DNA from: Albula goreensis
Taxonomy: Eukaryota > Chordata > Actinopteri > Albuliformes > Albulidae
Direction: 5' to 3'
Length of the DNA: 64,000 nt
Assembly (NCBI GenBank): GCA_022829145.1
Contig: CM040745.1
Coordinates: forward strand, 24,148,906 to 24,212,905
A program made the translations under genes and the position numbers. Within the stretch, counting starts at the first letter, position 1. Each line of letters begins with the position of its first letter. Positions 51,145 through 64,000 of this stretch are shown piece after piece. Below the pieces are notes generated by a model, which made no database searches, was not told the origin of the DNA, and saw only the letters and a program-made list of their open reading frames with translations.

Positions 51145-54100
51145 GTATGAATTTACATTCATGTCAAGAAAAGAATATTGTACACACTCACATTGTCATC
51201 ATAGGAAACATCATCTCTTCAGGTAATACTAGCTCATAAGCTCATTTCAAGACTGTTTTCACACTGAGTGGAAGTTTTGTGAATGCTTTATAATAATTTT
51301 TTAAAGTGATCTCTTCCTGGAATGTGCCACAGTGACATCCTTTTACATTCAGATTAATTAATTTGGAAGTCTGGAGCATAAATAGATTGTAGTCTTCATT
51401 TTGTTCTGAAGAGCACATATAGTAGTTAGCATCCTTTGTTACATAAGCTATTTAAAAATCACTACTGCTTTTGTTGTTCTTTCAGAATTAGATAAATGGC
51501 CTGGATAATATTAAAAGAATATGGAACCAGTATGTCTAAATATACCATATTAATCGGAGTTTCTTAAGACATTGGGGAAAAATAATACAGGAAAATGTAT
51601 CAGGCTAACACTGGGGAAAAACATCCAGTTGGTGAGTCAGGCATTAAGATTCCACTTTTAAAAATGAAATGCTTGTGACTGTGTTTTTACAGCTGTTTTT
51701 ACCCACAGTGGTTGATCTTTAATTTCTTTGATTGGATCACTTTGCAGGACATGCTATTGTTTTGAAAACAAAAACTCTGAATTTTAATGGTATCCTCAGT
51801 ATATTTTGTCCAGTACATTAAGTCCGGGTTTGCACTGTGTTTGTTCTGTAAGCAAAGTGAAGGTAGTAAGTTGACTTTTGAGGTGTATCTTCTGACATGT
51901 AAAACAGTATTTCAGTCCATAGGCTGGCTGTAAAGCTTAATAAATTAGATATTGGAAGCATTAATTTCCATAAAGAACTTAGAGAAGTATAATCATGAAG
52001 GTGTATTAAAACAACCTGGTCATAATTCAGTCATCCATGGCAGTAATAGTGCTTCATTTATCTACAGACTTACGACAATGGAACAGTTTTTCTAGATTCA
52101 CTGTGTGTCTAATTGGCCTTTGGACGTAGAGTCATTAAACAAAATAATGGGAACACAATATGTTTGAATTTTAACCAATATGGCAATGGGCCAACTTTCA
52201 TCTGATTCCGGTTAGAAATTCCAGTTACCAGTAACAAATTATGCAGTTGGTGTAAATATTATGGTCAAACAAGCACAATAATTATTTTTGGAGAATTATT
52301 TATGTGCTATTGCTGTGCATTAATACTGATGTTAACAATTGTTGAGGTTTGATTAAGCAAAATAATTGGCAGGAATGAATATTTTTACTTAATAACATGA
52401 TTTGATGCTAATCTTGATATCAGTCTCAGTAAGGTCAGCGCTGATCGATTCCTCTGATTTTGCGAAATTTAAAACCAACAATTGGAACCGTTGACTTCCA
52501 TCGTGATGACTGCCTACACATTAACAGATCCATCATGTTGAATGAATCATTGGGAAAAAGGCAATGTTAGCTGAAAGTTTCCTTTGGCTTTCTTCAAACC
52601 TAAACCCATCCAGATGCTGAGCAGAGTTACAGACAACTCGGACAACATTTTTTATGCTTGTAGTACATTGGACTTTTGTGTTTTTATCAACCGTTCTGTT
52701 AAGTATTCATCTGTGCCTGTTCGCTAGATTCAGCTTGTGATGACTGTACTTCATTACTGATCCTTTTATTTTTGCTCAGTGCCTTCATTATTTCAACATT
52801 TTCCCCATGACACATTAAACAATATTGCTGTTTTTGTGACCGATGCACAATTTGGGCATCATCTGTTTAAAATCTCCAAATTTGTAAGATTTTGCATGTT
52901 GTTTTGGAAGTGTTGATGTTTAACAGAGATGCTTGTAATAGGAGAAATATATTGATAATTAGCATTCACATAAATATGTCAAGTGTTTTAATGTCATTTT
53001 TCCGAATGAGTCCATTTTAATTTAGTATTTTGCTCTGATCCTTGTTTTTCTTCCTAAGGCAGCTCCTGAAATTTAGTTCTATTTTTAAGAGGGAGCCAGT
53101 CCAGAAATACAAAAATTGCTTTCTGGTGTCCATAAATAATTTGTTCCTAAGAACATATCTGAAATAGTAAATGTAGGTTCAAACAAAATTTTGTGGAGGG
53201 CAATGCTGATGGGTGGCCAGAGGTTTGTAGGGGAGAGTAGTACTTTGTAGAGGAAGAAGGCCATTTTTTCAGGGGTTGGTGGTTCTTAATAGAGATGCGC
53301 TGATGTATCGGCCACACATCGGTGTTGGCCAATATTCACTTTGTTGACTGTCATTGACCATCGGCAAATAAGATGACAGTGGCAGTGGCCAATGTTTATC
53401 TGTTGTGTTGCATCAATTTTGCGCTGGCTAAATGTGAAAGAAAGTTATATTAAAAGGTGTTTCATAAATTTGTGTGATTGAATTTGTGCTTATTCAAAGA
53501 TATTGTGATGAAACAGTTCATTTATTTTTTTATAATGAAGATTTCTTTGTTTCCCTGGCACAAAGGGAAATACATAACAACAAAAACAAAAGCCATCGGT
53601 AGCGGCATCGTCCAAATTGTTATTTGAAACACCGTTATCAGCCCAGAATTTCACAATCAGTGCATCCCTTTTTGTGAACCATATTGTAGGAATTCTCATC
53701 TCTGCTCTCTACTTATATTTTCCATGTATGACTGACAGTTTGAAAGTTATGCCATAGAAATGTTAAAACTGTTTGTGACTACAGGCCTACATGTAATTCC
53801 CTAAAGATTACCAGTAACTGACTCCTTTTTGTTTTTTAGTGCTTGACTAACACCCTGGTCTGCATCATCGCATTGCAGTGCACCAAAACTGCATTCATGT
53901 TCGATGAAATGTTGCACATGTCTTGCAGCATTGCATAATCAGTTGTGCTTTCTGTATGCATAAGTGGGATTTTTCCTATGTATGCATTAAGCTGTTCGTG
54001 TTGATTGAATGGGAAAAAAACTGAATGAGGCAAATGTTGTTTGCTGCACATTGGGTTTTGGATTGCATTGACCACAATTATAGCTTTGACTTAATTATGT

Positions 54101-57100
54101 ATCATTTATGTGCTGAGTAATTACATTTTTATATACTTCCTAATCTTACTACCATTTCTTTCCAAAACCGTAAGCTGAAGAAACATAGATAGTCAAGATA
54201 GGTATGACTCTGCATAAATGTGCTGTTGCATTCAACAAAGTAAAGCGAACAACAAAAGTCTAACAAAAACTGAATGTTCATTTTTCTTCCATTGCCTGTC
54301 TGCAATGTGTGTGTTGATTAGTTCAGCAGTTAGTTGCTTTAATTCTGTTATAGCTGTAGGTGGTCAAAATGGTATGCAGAATGGCAGAGTTGGTGTGACA
54401 AGGGCTTGAATTATTTTTTCTATTTATGCTATTGGTTGTTTTCCTACAAACCTTTTTTTTAAACTTGTGTTGAATAATTTAAAATTTTTCATGGGTTAGC
54501 ATGTCATAAATACTGTTGTTTCCCATAGTTTCATGAAACACTGATGAAGGGTAAAAGCTGAAATTTGTTTGTTGTTAATAAACAGTATTTCCTTATACTT
54601 TAAAATGTATTTGGAATTTCCATCCTAAAAGATGAAATATTCCCATAAACTAACCTGTAATGTTTTCTGGTGGTTGACTACTTGTAAGTGCTGGAGAAGC
54701 TATAGGCCGACTAATCTGTCATAGCACAGAAAGGAATGAATAGTTAATATATGTTTATGGATATTAACTCATCATTTTCAGTGGGAGGAGTAGAGTGTTT
54801 TTGAAAATATTGTTGACTGTACATAAAGGCCCTGTTTTGGGCAGCTGAGGAGGACTGTAATGACAGCACTGTGCTGAAGTAGTACAAAGGTTGCTTCTCC
54901 CTGGGGAAAAAAAAAAAAAAAAAAGCTCAGAAAGGGCTCCTTTGTGTTGAAGGGGTGACAAGTGAACCCTACTGTTGATCTTGTGAATTTACATTCCCTT
55001 TCTTTGGGGGTATTGTGAACATTCAATTTACATGATCTCATTGCAAGTAAAAGGTAGTAAGTTGTTATAATCTGGGTTTGTGTATCAAATACTTAAAGAA
55101 TGTTAAACTTATTCCATTGCTTTGTATTTCTGTTTGTATTCTCTTGTTGGTTGCTTATTTGATTTGGTTCAGATTTTTGCTGCTTTTCATGTATATCAAC
55201 AGAATTGCTGATATAGGGTTTATGGATCCTTTTTTTACCCAATTATTAAATTTTGATTTTAATGGTGCAGAACAACCCATCTTAGTAGATTTCATGGGCA
55301 CTGTGCTTTCCCTGAACCAGAAACAGACCCAGTTGCCTGCCTGAGGATTGAGTTGTACCTTATGCTATCTCTAACGCCTGACAGGGCAAGGGTATCGGTC
55401 ACCTTAGGTACAACCAAGCATAGTTTTATGACACTAAACTCCAGCAGTTATGAGGTATAGACACTAAGGGTTGTACAGTTGCAGTGCAGTCAGCTCTATT
55501 AAAGGCTGATATTTGTTAAAATGTATTTATACTGCTAAATAGACAGATGTGTTGTCTGTCCCTGCTGTCTGTGTCAGGACATATTGGGAACAAATTTTTC
55601 TGAGACTGATGTGAGTGAATTTAATGTTTTTGTGGACTAGTATCAGCCTCTCGATAAATGTGGGGAAAAATATTTTTAATGCAAGTTTGACTTGTCAAGC
55701 TTACCTACCCTTAATGTTGTCTTGAAAATTCATACAGAGTTCATCCCTTTCATTTAGCACATCACAGTTTCCATGTAGTTCTCAGAACTTGGTGAATGAA
55801 AACAACTAAAAATATTTAAATGTTTAGGACTAAATGGTTGGTGTTTTGCTTATGTCATAGGCTATTAAGCTATTGAACATTTTTGCTTTTAGGTGTAATA
55901 ATGCAGAGTGTCCCTTTACGTGATTCTTTTATCTCCTGATCTACTGTATTGCTTTCTCATGCTCAAACTTGGATGTACTGGATTGAGTCACCATTCCACC
56001 TGGAATTTTGAACCCACAACCATATAATTACATGTCCTGGGCCTTAACCACTGGATTTCTTAACTCTGGTGTTAAAGCTTACTAGATGGAAAATATTGTG
56101 AATAACAGTAGCAATTCTCTCAGCGTATATTACCCTGAAAAAAATCCAAGAGCAGTTAAATCTCCTGCATCGTAAACAGCTTGTGTTTTCGTGCAGTACA
56201 TGCTGAATGGGATTCTTCAAAGAATGCATGTTCAGGCTGCTTCTCAGGTCAGAGCTTTGATACAACAGAAGTGATGCAACACATGAGCCTGTCGCTGCCC
56301 AGACATCTATCTCAGAAATTATGAACGTGTGATGGAATCTCATGTAAACACATCAACACTGGCTCATGTTCTGGCATGTAATTCTTTGTTTTGCATTTGA
56401 TCTTACTTTGTCATCTTCTGCGCCCTGTTAGAAGGTAAATGAAAGAACTACTTCTGTTGGTTTTTCTGCTGTGGTGGTCTTCACTGCAGTAAATGCAGGC
56501 TTTGCATTGTCCTTTTTATTTAATAAGAGGAGGTCAGGTGCAAACTGGCAAAACTAGTCATTAGCTTTTAGAAAGAAAAACGTAGACTCAAATGCACAAC
56601 ACATGGCCGTACAAAAGTCATCAAATACACTGCAATGTGAATAATTAGAAGTACTGAAAGGAGTACCATGAATAGCAAAGCAGTATATTCTTTTCAGAAA
56701 ATGTCACAAAATGATGAGTATCAGTGAGGGTTTTAGTTACCAGTGTCAGTTGTGTTTTAAATATTGAGGAAAACCTATCAATACCCAATCCCACTGATAA
56801 GGAGCTTGTATATTTGGAAGCTAAGAGAGCAAAGATGGAGGCTAAATCAACAGATATGGTAGACAGTATACCTGGAGCAGAGGTGAAATTGAAAACCTTG
56901 CCCTCTTTTGGAAATAGGTTCATGTTCCCAGGCTTCCATTCATTGTGCAAATGGTTAGTGGGGATATTTGTGCAAATGCATTGTTGTGGATGTTTCTCTT
57001 GAGTTACACTAACAGGTGCAAGGTAATTTTGGGCTCTCTCTTAAGTAGATAAAAGTAGTGAGTTGCCAAAATGTTGTAGCAGCCTTATGTAGCCACTGAA

Positions 57101-60100
57101 ACGTGGGAAACTGTCTGTCAAACCTTTGCTCAGTGAGGAGTATTCTTTTTCTTTGAATGATCTGTGCCCCTGGTTTTAAATAGTTTTGCTGCACCCCTAC
57201 AGGTGGGTTTAAAATGGTACCTTTTTTCCCCATGCAGGTTTTCAGCACCTACTGCAATGAGGAGTATGACCGGCGGAATGATGAAGTGGATCCGGTGGCA
57301 GCCTCAGCTGAGTATGAGCTGGAGAAGAGGGTGGAGAAGATGGATGTGTTCCCTGTGGAAATCGAAAAAGGTGTAGTGTTGCTCTATATCTGAACAGCAG
57401 CTCAAATGCAATTCCCTTACTCTAATGTTGTTCCTCTGCTCTCCAGGAGACAATGGCCTTGGAATCAGTATCATTGGAATGGGGGTGGGGGCAGACCAGG
57501 GATTAGAGAAATTGGGAATATTTGTCAAGACTATCACAGAGGGGGGAGCTGCTGCAAGAGATGGACGGTGAGTCGGGTGTTTCCACACCGTGCTGGCCTT
57601 ATGACAAACAGTTTTATTCATTGAATTGTCAGTTTGTGCAGGAAAACATTTGTTTGATGATAGGAATATGTTGTTTTACCAAGTCTTATGTTTTTTAAAA
57701 TGGGAGAAATTGCTTTTTGCTCTTTCTGTTGTCTGAACAGGATAAAAGTCAATGACCAGATTGTGGAGGTAGACACTATCAGTCTAGTTGGAGTCACCCA
57801 GCTTTTTGCTGCTACTGTTCTGAAGAACACTAAAGGCACTGTCAGGTGAGATACTTTATGCTGGTGTAATGGAAGTAGTTGCAGTCGGCATTATCTTTAA
57901 TGAGCAAGGCAAGCAGAGAATGGAACTTTGGGTTGTGGGTACTGAGATACATGAGAGGTGGCCAGAGGTGCACCAGAAGTAATTGAATAAAACCTGGTAT
58001 CCTCACGAAGACACAGTTGTTATTTTTAGTACCGCATGAATTTCACTTTACCATTGATAAAAAGTAACATCACATAAGTGTGATGTGTTATTGGTTTACC
58101 ACAGCACATGAAATGCATATGCACAAACACCCACACACCTGGCGTAAGCCAATGTGACCACTGAATTTTCATTTGCATTCCTGACATCACTTCATGTGAG
58201 ATATGAAACTTCCACTGTGACAAACGGCTTATTGGAAATCCACTCCACAATACAGGAAAAGGGTCGGAAGAAAAAAGCCCTTATTTAAAACAGTGAAGCT
58301 GTGTTTTCTACAGCCACCTGCTCCCAGTGCTGACCCACTCACTCTACTTGCAGCTTCCTGATTGGGAGGGAGAAGCCTGGGACAGAAAGTGAAGTGGCAC
58401 GTCTCATTAGAGAGACGCTGGAGCAGGAGAAGAGCCAGCAGCAGCACCGCCTGGAGGACTCGTACGAGCATTCCACAGAGGAGGTGAGTAACTAAAGCAC
58501 GCCGGTCCGAAGCAAGGTCTGTCTGGTTTTGTTAGGTCACAGTGGGGTTGTCTTTGTCATTACAGAAACCACACCTCGAAGCAGTGAATAACCTAGCCGG
58601 CACACAGTTCAGCCTTGTTAGACACAGGATTAGTCATACATTTACTGTTTGCTGATAAAATTATGCAGTGTTTACTTTTTAAAAGAAATCCAAACCAAAA
58701 CCCTGGGAAGCCTGGCACAGAAGTCTCGACTGTAAGGGACTAATACTTCGTTCTTTTGAAGATTTGGTTAAAGAAAACTGATTTTGGTGAAAAATAAAAA
58801 CAAAAAAAATGTTTTGATGTTTTTTTTCACTTTGGGATCAAAATAACTGGATTCTGACTTTTGTCTGTGAGGAATCCAGTATGATTCAGGGGTGTTGTGT
58901 GTTGTAACAGATGAAAGGCAGGTGGATACCTGACCTTTTTACATGCTGGTATGCAAAACAGAGGAGCAACGATAGTGGTTTGTGTGACAGCTTGTTTTTC
59001 CTGAACAAGGGCCCTGTACAGGGTTTGCAATACATTGATAAGCAGTGTTGGGTGTCGCTCACTGCACTGTAGAAACCCTGTGTGGCTGTGAACACGTTCA
59101 CTGAATAAAATTTGGGTAGGATGGAAATTCTGATGGTTCAGTGTTGTCCCTTGTGGGCATCTGTGGGCGTGTCTGTGCATTGATCTGTCAGTTGTTTCCC
59201 TCTCAGGAGGAGCACTACGAGGAGGAGGTCCTGGGTTCAAGCTTCTCCGGGAGAACATCAGGTATCCTGGAACTTCCTGAGAATGAGGAGATGTTTTTAC
59301 CCTCCAACATGGACTCCACACAGCTGAGTTTCAAATTCAGAGAGGTATTTAAATGATTACACCTTTTCAATTCCAATCAGCTAGTCAGTGATACCAAGCC
59401 AGCATTATCTGTACATTCATGTAGCATGCAAATTGTTTATGAAAGGTGCTATTCATGAATTGGTTCCTATTCTCTAGAACTGGACAATTATGTGTCATAT
59501 TTTTGTGAGATGGAATATCATAGTTCTGGACATTGATTCCACTTTTTCTTGGTCCCCCACAGCTGCTTCTGAAACACAGTGTTGTCACAGCTGAACTCAA
59601 CCATATAAAGGAGAAGGTAGTACAGGCTTAACACGTGTTGGAAATCTGTTTTATTTTTACATTGAGATGGCTACTGTGTGCAGTGCTCTCAGATACTGTT
59701 GAAATTGATACAGAATGTTGCCGATGTCTGAAATGATTGAAATGCTCAGGCAGAAATTTTGCTTTGCATAATTACAAAAATGGCCTGTTTGTTTTGTAGC
59801 TGAGCACATTGGAGTTAGAAAGAGCATCATGGGAGTCTAGACAAGCTCAGCTGGAGCAGCGCCTGGAAGAGAGTAATGAGAAGATTCAAAAGCAAGAGGA
59901 GTTATGGCTGGAAGCACAGGCACTGTGCAAAACTGCGAATGAGAACCTGGCAGAAACACAGGGCCAGTATGAGGCCCTGGATAAAAAATACAACAAAGCC
60001 AAGAAACTGCTGAAAGACTACCAGCAGAAGTAAGTTATTGTCTGAACCTAAGATTGTTCAAAGGAGAAAACAAAAACCTTTTCAATGATGTAGAGTTTTT

Positions 60101-63100
60101 TCTGGCATTTTAAACCTGAATTTTGAAAATATGATTTCTGTACAGATTTCTGTAACCTAATAAAACTCTGTCCAGCAAGCTCAGGTGTTGGCTACTAAAC
60201 ACTGAATGTATGAGGTTCAGAATGCCCAGTATGTCCTTCAAGAGCTGAGAGGTAAAATTGATGAAAAACAAATTAAAAGGAGCTTCTTTAAAATCCCTTA
60301 ATCTTTTCATAAAGCACTTTTATTTTATTTTAATGATTGTATCCAAGTATACAGTAGAGCTATCAGTCAGTCTGTTGCAAAGGGCACCATGATACTGTAA
60401 TTATATCGATCAAGTGGAGTGTTTGCAATTAAGTTGTATGATAAAACAGTATTCATTTGAACCAACAGACTTGGCCAGAACTGGTGTTAAAAGTGATGGC
60501 TGTATCTAATGTTGGTTTGTGTTTTTGTGCAGTAGAGTAGCATATCTATAGAATATATAAAGGAAAATGCCAGCTTGATAACCATGGATTGTAGAATTTC
60601 ATGAAGTCATCAATACATTCCTAGTGTATACAATGACATTCATACTACAAAACAGAAAACTTAACATTTGTTTTGTTAAAATTCTCCTTTAAATTTAAAA
60701 TCATATATTCAGATACCTTGTTTACAATATTTAAATTGGTAATACCATAAATGCTAACGAAAAGTGAGAATAGAAGACTGACTGTTTTGTTAAATAGTTA
60801 GTTCATTTTAAGTACACGCATTATGATGTTGTCTTCCCAAGTAGCACTGCTTCATGGCACTGACAGTAAGTACTGTGTCATAAACTGGATTTTCAGTCCC
60901 ATCCCTGTCTCTAAAAGATTCATTATTTAGAAAACATTGGCTACTCTCCAGCCATTTTTCCAGCTGATCTGAGCTACGCTGACTATTTTAGAAAACTGAA
61001 GTAAACAAGTACCCCTGTCTTTGTATGTTAACTGATTTGAACTCATCAGTTTTTTTGCAATCTAATAGTCTAATAGATATTTCACTCAATTTCCAGAGAA
61101 ATTGACTTTGTGAAGAAGGAAGAAGAGCTGAAGAGAGCTTTGGAGGAGAAGGACTGTTATTACAGAGAACAGCTGGAGAGCCTGCAAAAACGGGTAAAGA
61201 CAAAAGAGACAAACCTCACAACTGAAAGGAACTCTCTGAAGCTTAAGCATACACCCATTTCCGCTATCGATCCTAAACCAGAATTTTTGCCCCTGTTGCT
61301 CTCAGCAATACATCACCATAGTTATTCTCAAGCCTCTTGTTTAACTGTCTTCCCAGTTTAGTAGATTAGTCATTTCAGGTGTTTAATTTCTACACATAAA
61401 ACTTGCAAGCTTGGATTGAGTTTGGAGTAAATGTGTTGGAAATGCACACTTCACAGTTCACAGCATAATTGCGCTCTTTCGCCAGCTTGCTATGTTGGAG
61501 GAAAGAGCTTCCTTTGATGAGCATGAAGCAGTTGTGTGCAGACTGCAGTCTGTAGATATAAGACGGTGCAGCAGCCAGGAATTGGATGGATCAGTGAGGA
61601 ATATGCAGAGTATGAAATCCGGTAAGAATTGCTCAACTTAATAACATTTCTACATGATTTCATTGGGAGTGCATGTGTACAATTCAGAGAATTTTCCACA
61701 ATTTGTGGGTATGCAGTGACCATTGTCCTATGTAGACTGGCCATCATAGCCTAAAACCATATTATGGCAAACTTAGGTGTTCCTTTGTGTTTTGAAATAT
61801 TAAAAGCTGACGATCCCCTCTAAAAACATGAAATTAAGGCTTCCTAGTGGCTCATAGAGTAAAATCACTAATTCATGATCCAGGTTTGAATACCACAGCT
61901 AGGTGTTCAAACCCCAGACATCTGTGACCAGTGGGACAAACTTGATTAAAAGCAAAGTTTTTTTATCAAAACAACTACAGGCCTGAATAGGCTTCTGGCA
62001 TAAAATGTATTAACTAATTGAATAATTGTATTGATACATATAATATGCTTATTACAATGAATGGGAAGACAAGTGACTGATGATATGTAAAGACTGGCAA
62101 AGCATGCAGCCAAACGCAGCACTTCTACTAACAGTGATGGCGTAGTTGCTGCTTTTGTATTACTTTGCTGTTTTTGCCTTGTAGAGTCAGTGGGTCTTTA
62201 GGGACCTGCACATTTTAGATTTCCCTGTCTCTGTATGTTTGCTCATGACCCTGAAGTTGCCATCCCTCATCTTGGATCACTTGGGAATGTCCTCATACTA
62301 ATAAATATGAACAGGCATGCACATTGACATTCATTATTTGATACACCTGGAGTACTCACAAAATCAATGTCTGTGCTTGTTTCGTGGATCCCACATTGGA
62401 TTTTTGCTCATACTTTTCTGTGGTTTTGTTGATCAGGCCCCTTGAATTGAGAGTTTGAATAATGTTTATTGTTTAAATGTAAAAACACTGCCTTGTCACG
62501 CTTTTTCTATGAGGGCTAAATGTGGGAATCTGTGTTAGAGATTGTCTGTTCTTCATGTTAACACACACACAAAGTCAATATAGACAGATTTATTGTATAC
62601 CTGCAGTGTGGTCCATCAAAAGTTCAAGTCTTTGACCAACAACAGTGCATTTTTTTGTGCGATGCATAACTCACTGTAATACATTGCTCAGTAAAAAATA
62701 CTTGTTCAGTTGATATTATTCTAGTTAAGTTATTTATTTTTTAGAAGCCATCCATTACTGTGAACAGGGCCTGCCTAATACACAGAGTAGCAGGTAAATG
62801 TGATTTAACTCCTCAGAAATGGACTGGACTGAGCTGATCCCTGAAACAGAGCGGCTGGACACTAGTGCGCACCGCGCAAAGGGCCAGCTGGCCCAGAAGG
62901 CTAAACGTCAGCTTCCATCACGCAGCAGACTGAGAGAGACCTTGGGGCCTTCCACTAGCCAAGCACCGGTCAGTCTGCAACATTCATCTGTGCATCAGAT
63001 GATCATCATTATCTGCATCATCATCATTCTCATCTGTGCACTCAGCTGATTTTATCTCTCCTGAGATCACTGCAAAGTTAATCCCCTAGTTTGATCTGTT

Positions 63101-63915
63101 ATTTTCCTGAAATGCATGTGGGTAATTGTTTGGGTGTAATTAAAGGGGTGCTTTTGTTACAGTGAAAAATGGCTCTCCAGTCATTGCCATGTTATTTCAG
63201 GAGAATGAGGAAGACGAGACAGAAGAGCAGGAGTCCCCCCAGACAAAGAGGTCCATTAAGGAGGTCCTGTCATTGCCTGTGCCTGTGCCCTACCTTGCCA
63301 GCCCACAGACAAGTCAAACTGTTCATTCTGTGGGGAATAAGAAAAGCGAAATCGAACTCTCCAGCGCTCCCCCTCCCTCTATGCAGGCTACTCACAACAG
63401 AGACAGTGCAGGGAGCAGTCCCAGCCTATCCCCTTTCACAGATACGCCCTCTCCACATTCGCCTTCAGGGTTACTGCGCAGCATCAAGAAGAGCGAGTCC
63501 AAGGCCAAAGAGGCCAAAGGTGAGGATTTTAACTGAAATAAGTAATATAGTTCTGTCAGATGATTGTTTTGTAACAAGGCAGTGATATCTATTTACTTTG
63601 TACCATTATTCCAAAGAGGTGGTCTGGGGTTCCTTTTAATCTTAAATATACTGACATTTATTTTCCAGTTTCCTCTCTAAAGAAATAAAACTTAGTGTTT
63701 AGTTACATTTGTGACATTTAGTGATTGAAGAAAACCATATTAGCTCAAAAAGAGATGTGATGCTTCTTTTTACATATGTAACTTTCTTTACCTTTCCATT
63801 ATCATAATTCAGTTGTACTGCAACACTTCACTGTTGATACTTTTCCTGTTGATATAGATGAAGCAAGTGACAGTTCATCTGCTGGAAAAACAAAAAGAAG
63901 ATTTCCTGACTTTGG
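49531..63915 (+). CDS. ppp1r9a: Neurabin-1-type PP1/actin scaffold (PPP1R9A family), 5' part, runs off the right edge
   Basis: Thirteen coding exons joined with consistent phases: 49531-51144, 57238-57370, 57447-57567, 57741-57845, 58354-58483, 59207-59344, 59563-59616, 59800-60029, 61097-61193, 61486-61621, 62817-62968, 63201-63519, 63858-63915. They give about 1095 residues: N-terminal F-actin-binding region, RVxF-type PP1 docking motif, PDZ and coiled coil. The start [20 protein letters not shown] fits neurabin-1 better than spinophilin (PPP1R9B). The SAM domain of neurabin-1 should lie beyond the window. Neurabin targets protein phosphatase 1 to dendritic-spine actin. Because it is linked to rapgef4, it may be the fish 'ppp1r9a-like' paralogue rather than the orthologue of human PPP1R9A. 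Confidence 0.9.
53291..53670. mobile_element. hAT-like MITE
   Basis: The left end AGAGATGCGCTGATGTATCG and the reverse complement of the right end (AGGGATGCACTGATT) match at about 12 of 15 positions. Together with internal ATCGG and CGGCC repeats, this fits hAT-family short terminal inverted repeats. The element is about 380 bp with no transposase frame. No clear 8-bp target-site duplication is visible, so the ends are approximate. Confidence 0.45.
54907..54924. repeat. Poly-A tract (18 bases)
   Basis: Pure A homopolymer following CCCTGGGG in the neurabin intron. Confidence 0.8.
55976..56070 (-). mobile_element. tRNA-derived SINE-like element
   Basis: Read on the minus strand, CCAGTGGTTAAGGCCC gives an A box and GGGTTCAAAATTCC gives a B box about 25 bases later, the layout of a tRNA-derived SINE head common in fish genomes. 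The body and tail are short or decayed. Confidence 0.5.
57238..58483 (+). CDS. ppp1r9a: Neurabin exons: PP1-binding extension and PDZ domain
   Basis: Exons 57238-57370, 57447-57567, 57741-57845 and 58354-58483 encode residues about 539-701. The first gives [20 protein letters not shown] and [14 protein letters not shown], the near-invariant PP1-contact segment of neurabin and spinophilin. The PDZ domain follows, with its carboxylate-binding loop [40 protein letters not shown] and [15 protein letters not shown]. The last exon adds a charged helix ([15 protein letters not shown]). This is the most conserved part of the gene here. Confidence 0.95.
59207..61621 (+). CDS. ppp1r9a: Neurabin exons: acidic linker and coiled coil
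   Basis: Exons 59207-59344, 59563-59616, 59800-60029, 61097-61193 and 61486-61621 cover residues about 702-919. The first is acidic and ends [21 protein letters not shown], matching the ELPENEDMF landmark of neurabin-1. The next three form a long heptad-rich coiled coil ([54 protein letters not shown]) used for dimerisation and scaffold assembly. The last exon ([14 protein letters not shown] and on) is more divergent from mammals. Confidence 0.92.
61838..61960 (+). mobile_element. tRNA-derived SINE-like element
   Basis: CTAGTGGCTCATAGAG (A box-like) is followed by CCAGGTTTGAATACC (B box-like) and GTGACCAGTGGGACAAACTT. The order and spacing match tRNA SINE heads. It lies in a neurabin intron on the gene strand. 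Confidence 0.5.
62817..63915 (+). CDS. ppp1r9a: Neurabin exons: C-terminal linker before the SAM domain (partial)
   Basis: Exons 62817-62968, 63201-63519 and 63858-63915. The first has the conserved IPETERLD motif (VPETERLD in human) and a basic [13 protein letters not shown] stretch. The second is serine/proline-rich ([20 protein letters not shown]) and ends in a lysine-rich helix. The third gives [11 protein letters not shown] and ends in phase 2 at a GTAGGC donor. Exon 61486-61621 joins 62817 directly in phase (G then AA ATG). Remaining exons, including SAM, lie to the right of the window. Confidence 0.88.
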
Positions 63916-64000
63916 GTAGGCAACTGCAAATTGTGATCGGCCAGTGTTAAAATTAATGTTTATTCGTATGATTAGGTCTAATCTGCTTAAACAATCTTGA

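Larger units (their letters stand above)
51145..57237 (+). other. Neurabin intron after the first coding exon, about 6.1 kb
   Basis: No additional exon was recognised. It holds a hAT-like MITE (53291-53670), a poly-A tract (54907-54924) and a tRNA-SINE-like element (55976-56070). Open frames here have no known domain. Confidence 0.6.

Noticed and set aside
1-64000. A novel prokaryote-style system such as a CRISPR array, defence island or operon
   Set aside because: The window is vertebrate DNA with long introns. All direct repeats seen are microsatellites, minisatellites or SINE/MITE remnants, and none show regular spacer-repeat structure.

Overview
The window looks like part of a vertebrate genome, most likely a ray-finned fish. 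The coding exons match two vertebrate-specific multi-exon genes with canonical GT-AG introns. The DNA is AT-rich, with microsatellites, tRNA-derived SINE-like elements and a hAT-like MITE. A full RAPGEF4-type gene fits in about 37 kb, which is compact compared with mammals. The species cannot be named from the sequence. No bacterial, phage or CRISPR features were seen.

Layout: positions 1-2825 are the 3' flank or 3' UTR of the left gene. Positions 2826-39592 (minus strand) hold a complete 30-coding-exon rapgef4 gene (Epac2, the cAMP-activated Rap1/Rap2 exchange factor). I traced every exon and its splice phase, giving about 1008 residues in the order CNB-A, DEP, CNB-B, REM, RA, CDC25-homology GEF. 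Positions 39593-48270 are an 8.7 kb intergenic stretch with no convincing gene. A CpG-rich segment at about 48270-48570 looks like the promoter and 5' UTR exon of the right-hand gene. Positions 49531-63915 (plus strand) hold the first 13 coding exons of a neurabin-1-type gene (PPP1R9A family), covering the actin-binding N-terminus, PP1-docking motif, PDZ and coiled coil. It runs off the right edge before the SAM domain. The two genes are head to head.

The proteins act in separate pathways. Epac2 couples cAMP to Rap GTPases in neurons and secretory cells. Neurabin scaffolds protein phosphatase 1 on F-actin in dendritic spines. Nothing in the sequence shows that they are co-regulated.

Main points for a second look: (1) a one-base deficit in rapgef4 exon 27 that breaks the catalytic domain frame; (2) an apparent U12-type AT-AC intron between exons 16 and 17; (3) an unannotated candidate alternative first exon in intron 4 that would encode an Epac2B-like form lacking CNB-A; (4) tandem repeats sitting directly at three rapgef4 splice donors; (5) the linkage of a neurabin-1-like gene to rapgef4, which suggests a retained genome-duplication paralogue rather than the PPP1R9A orthologue itself.
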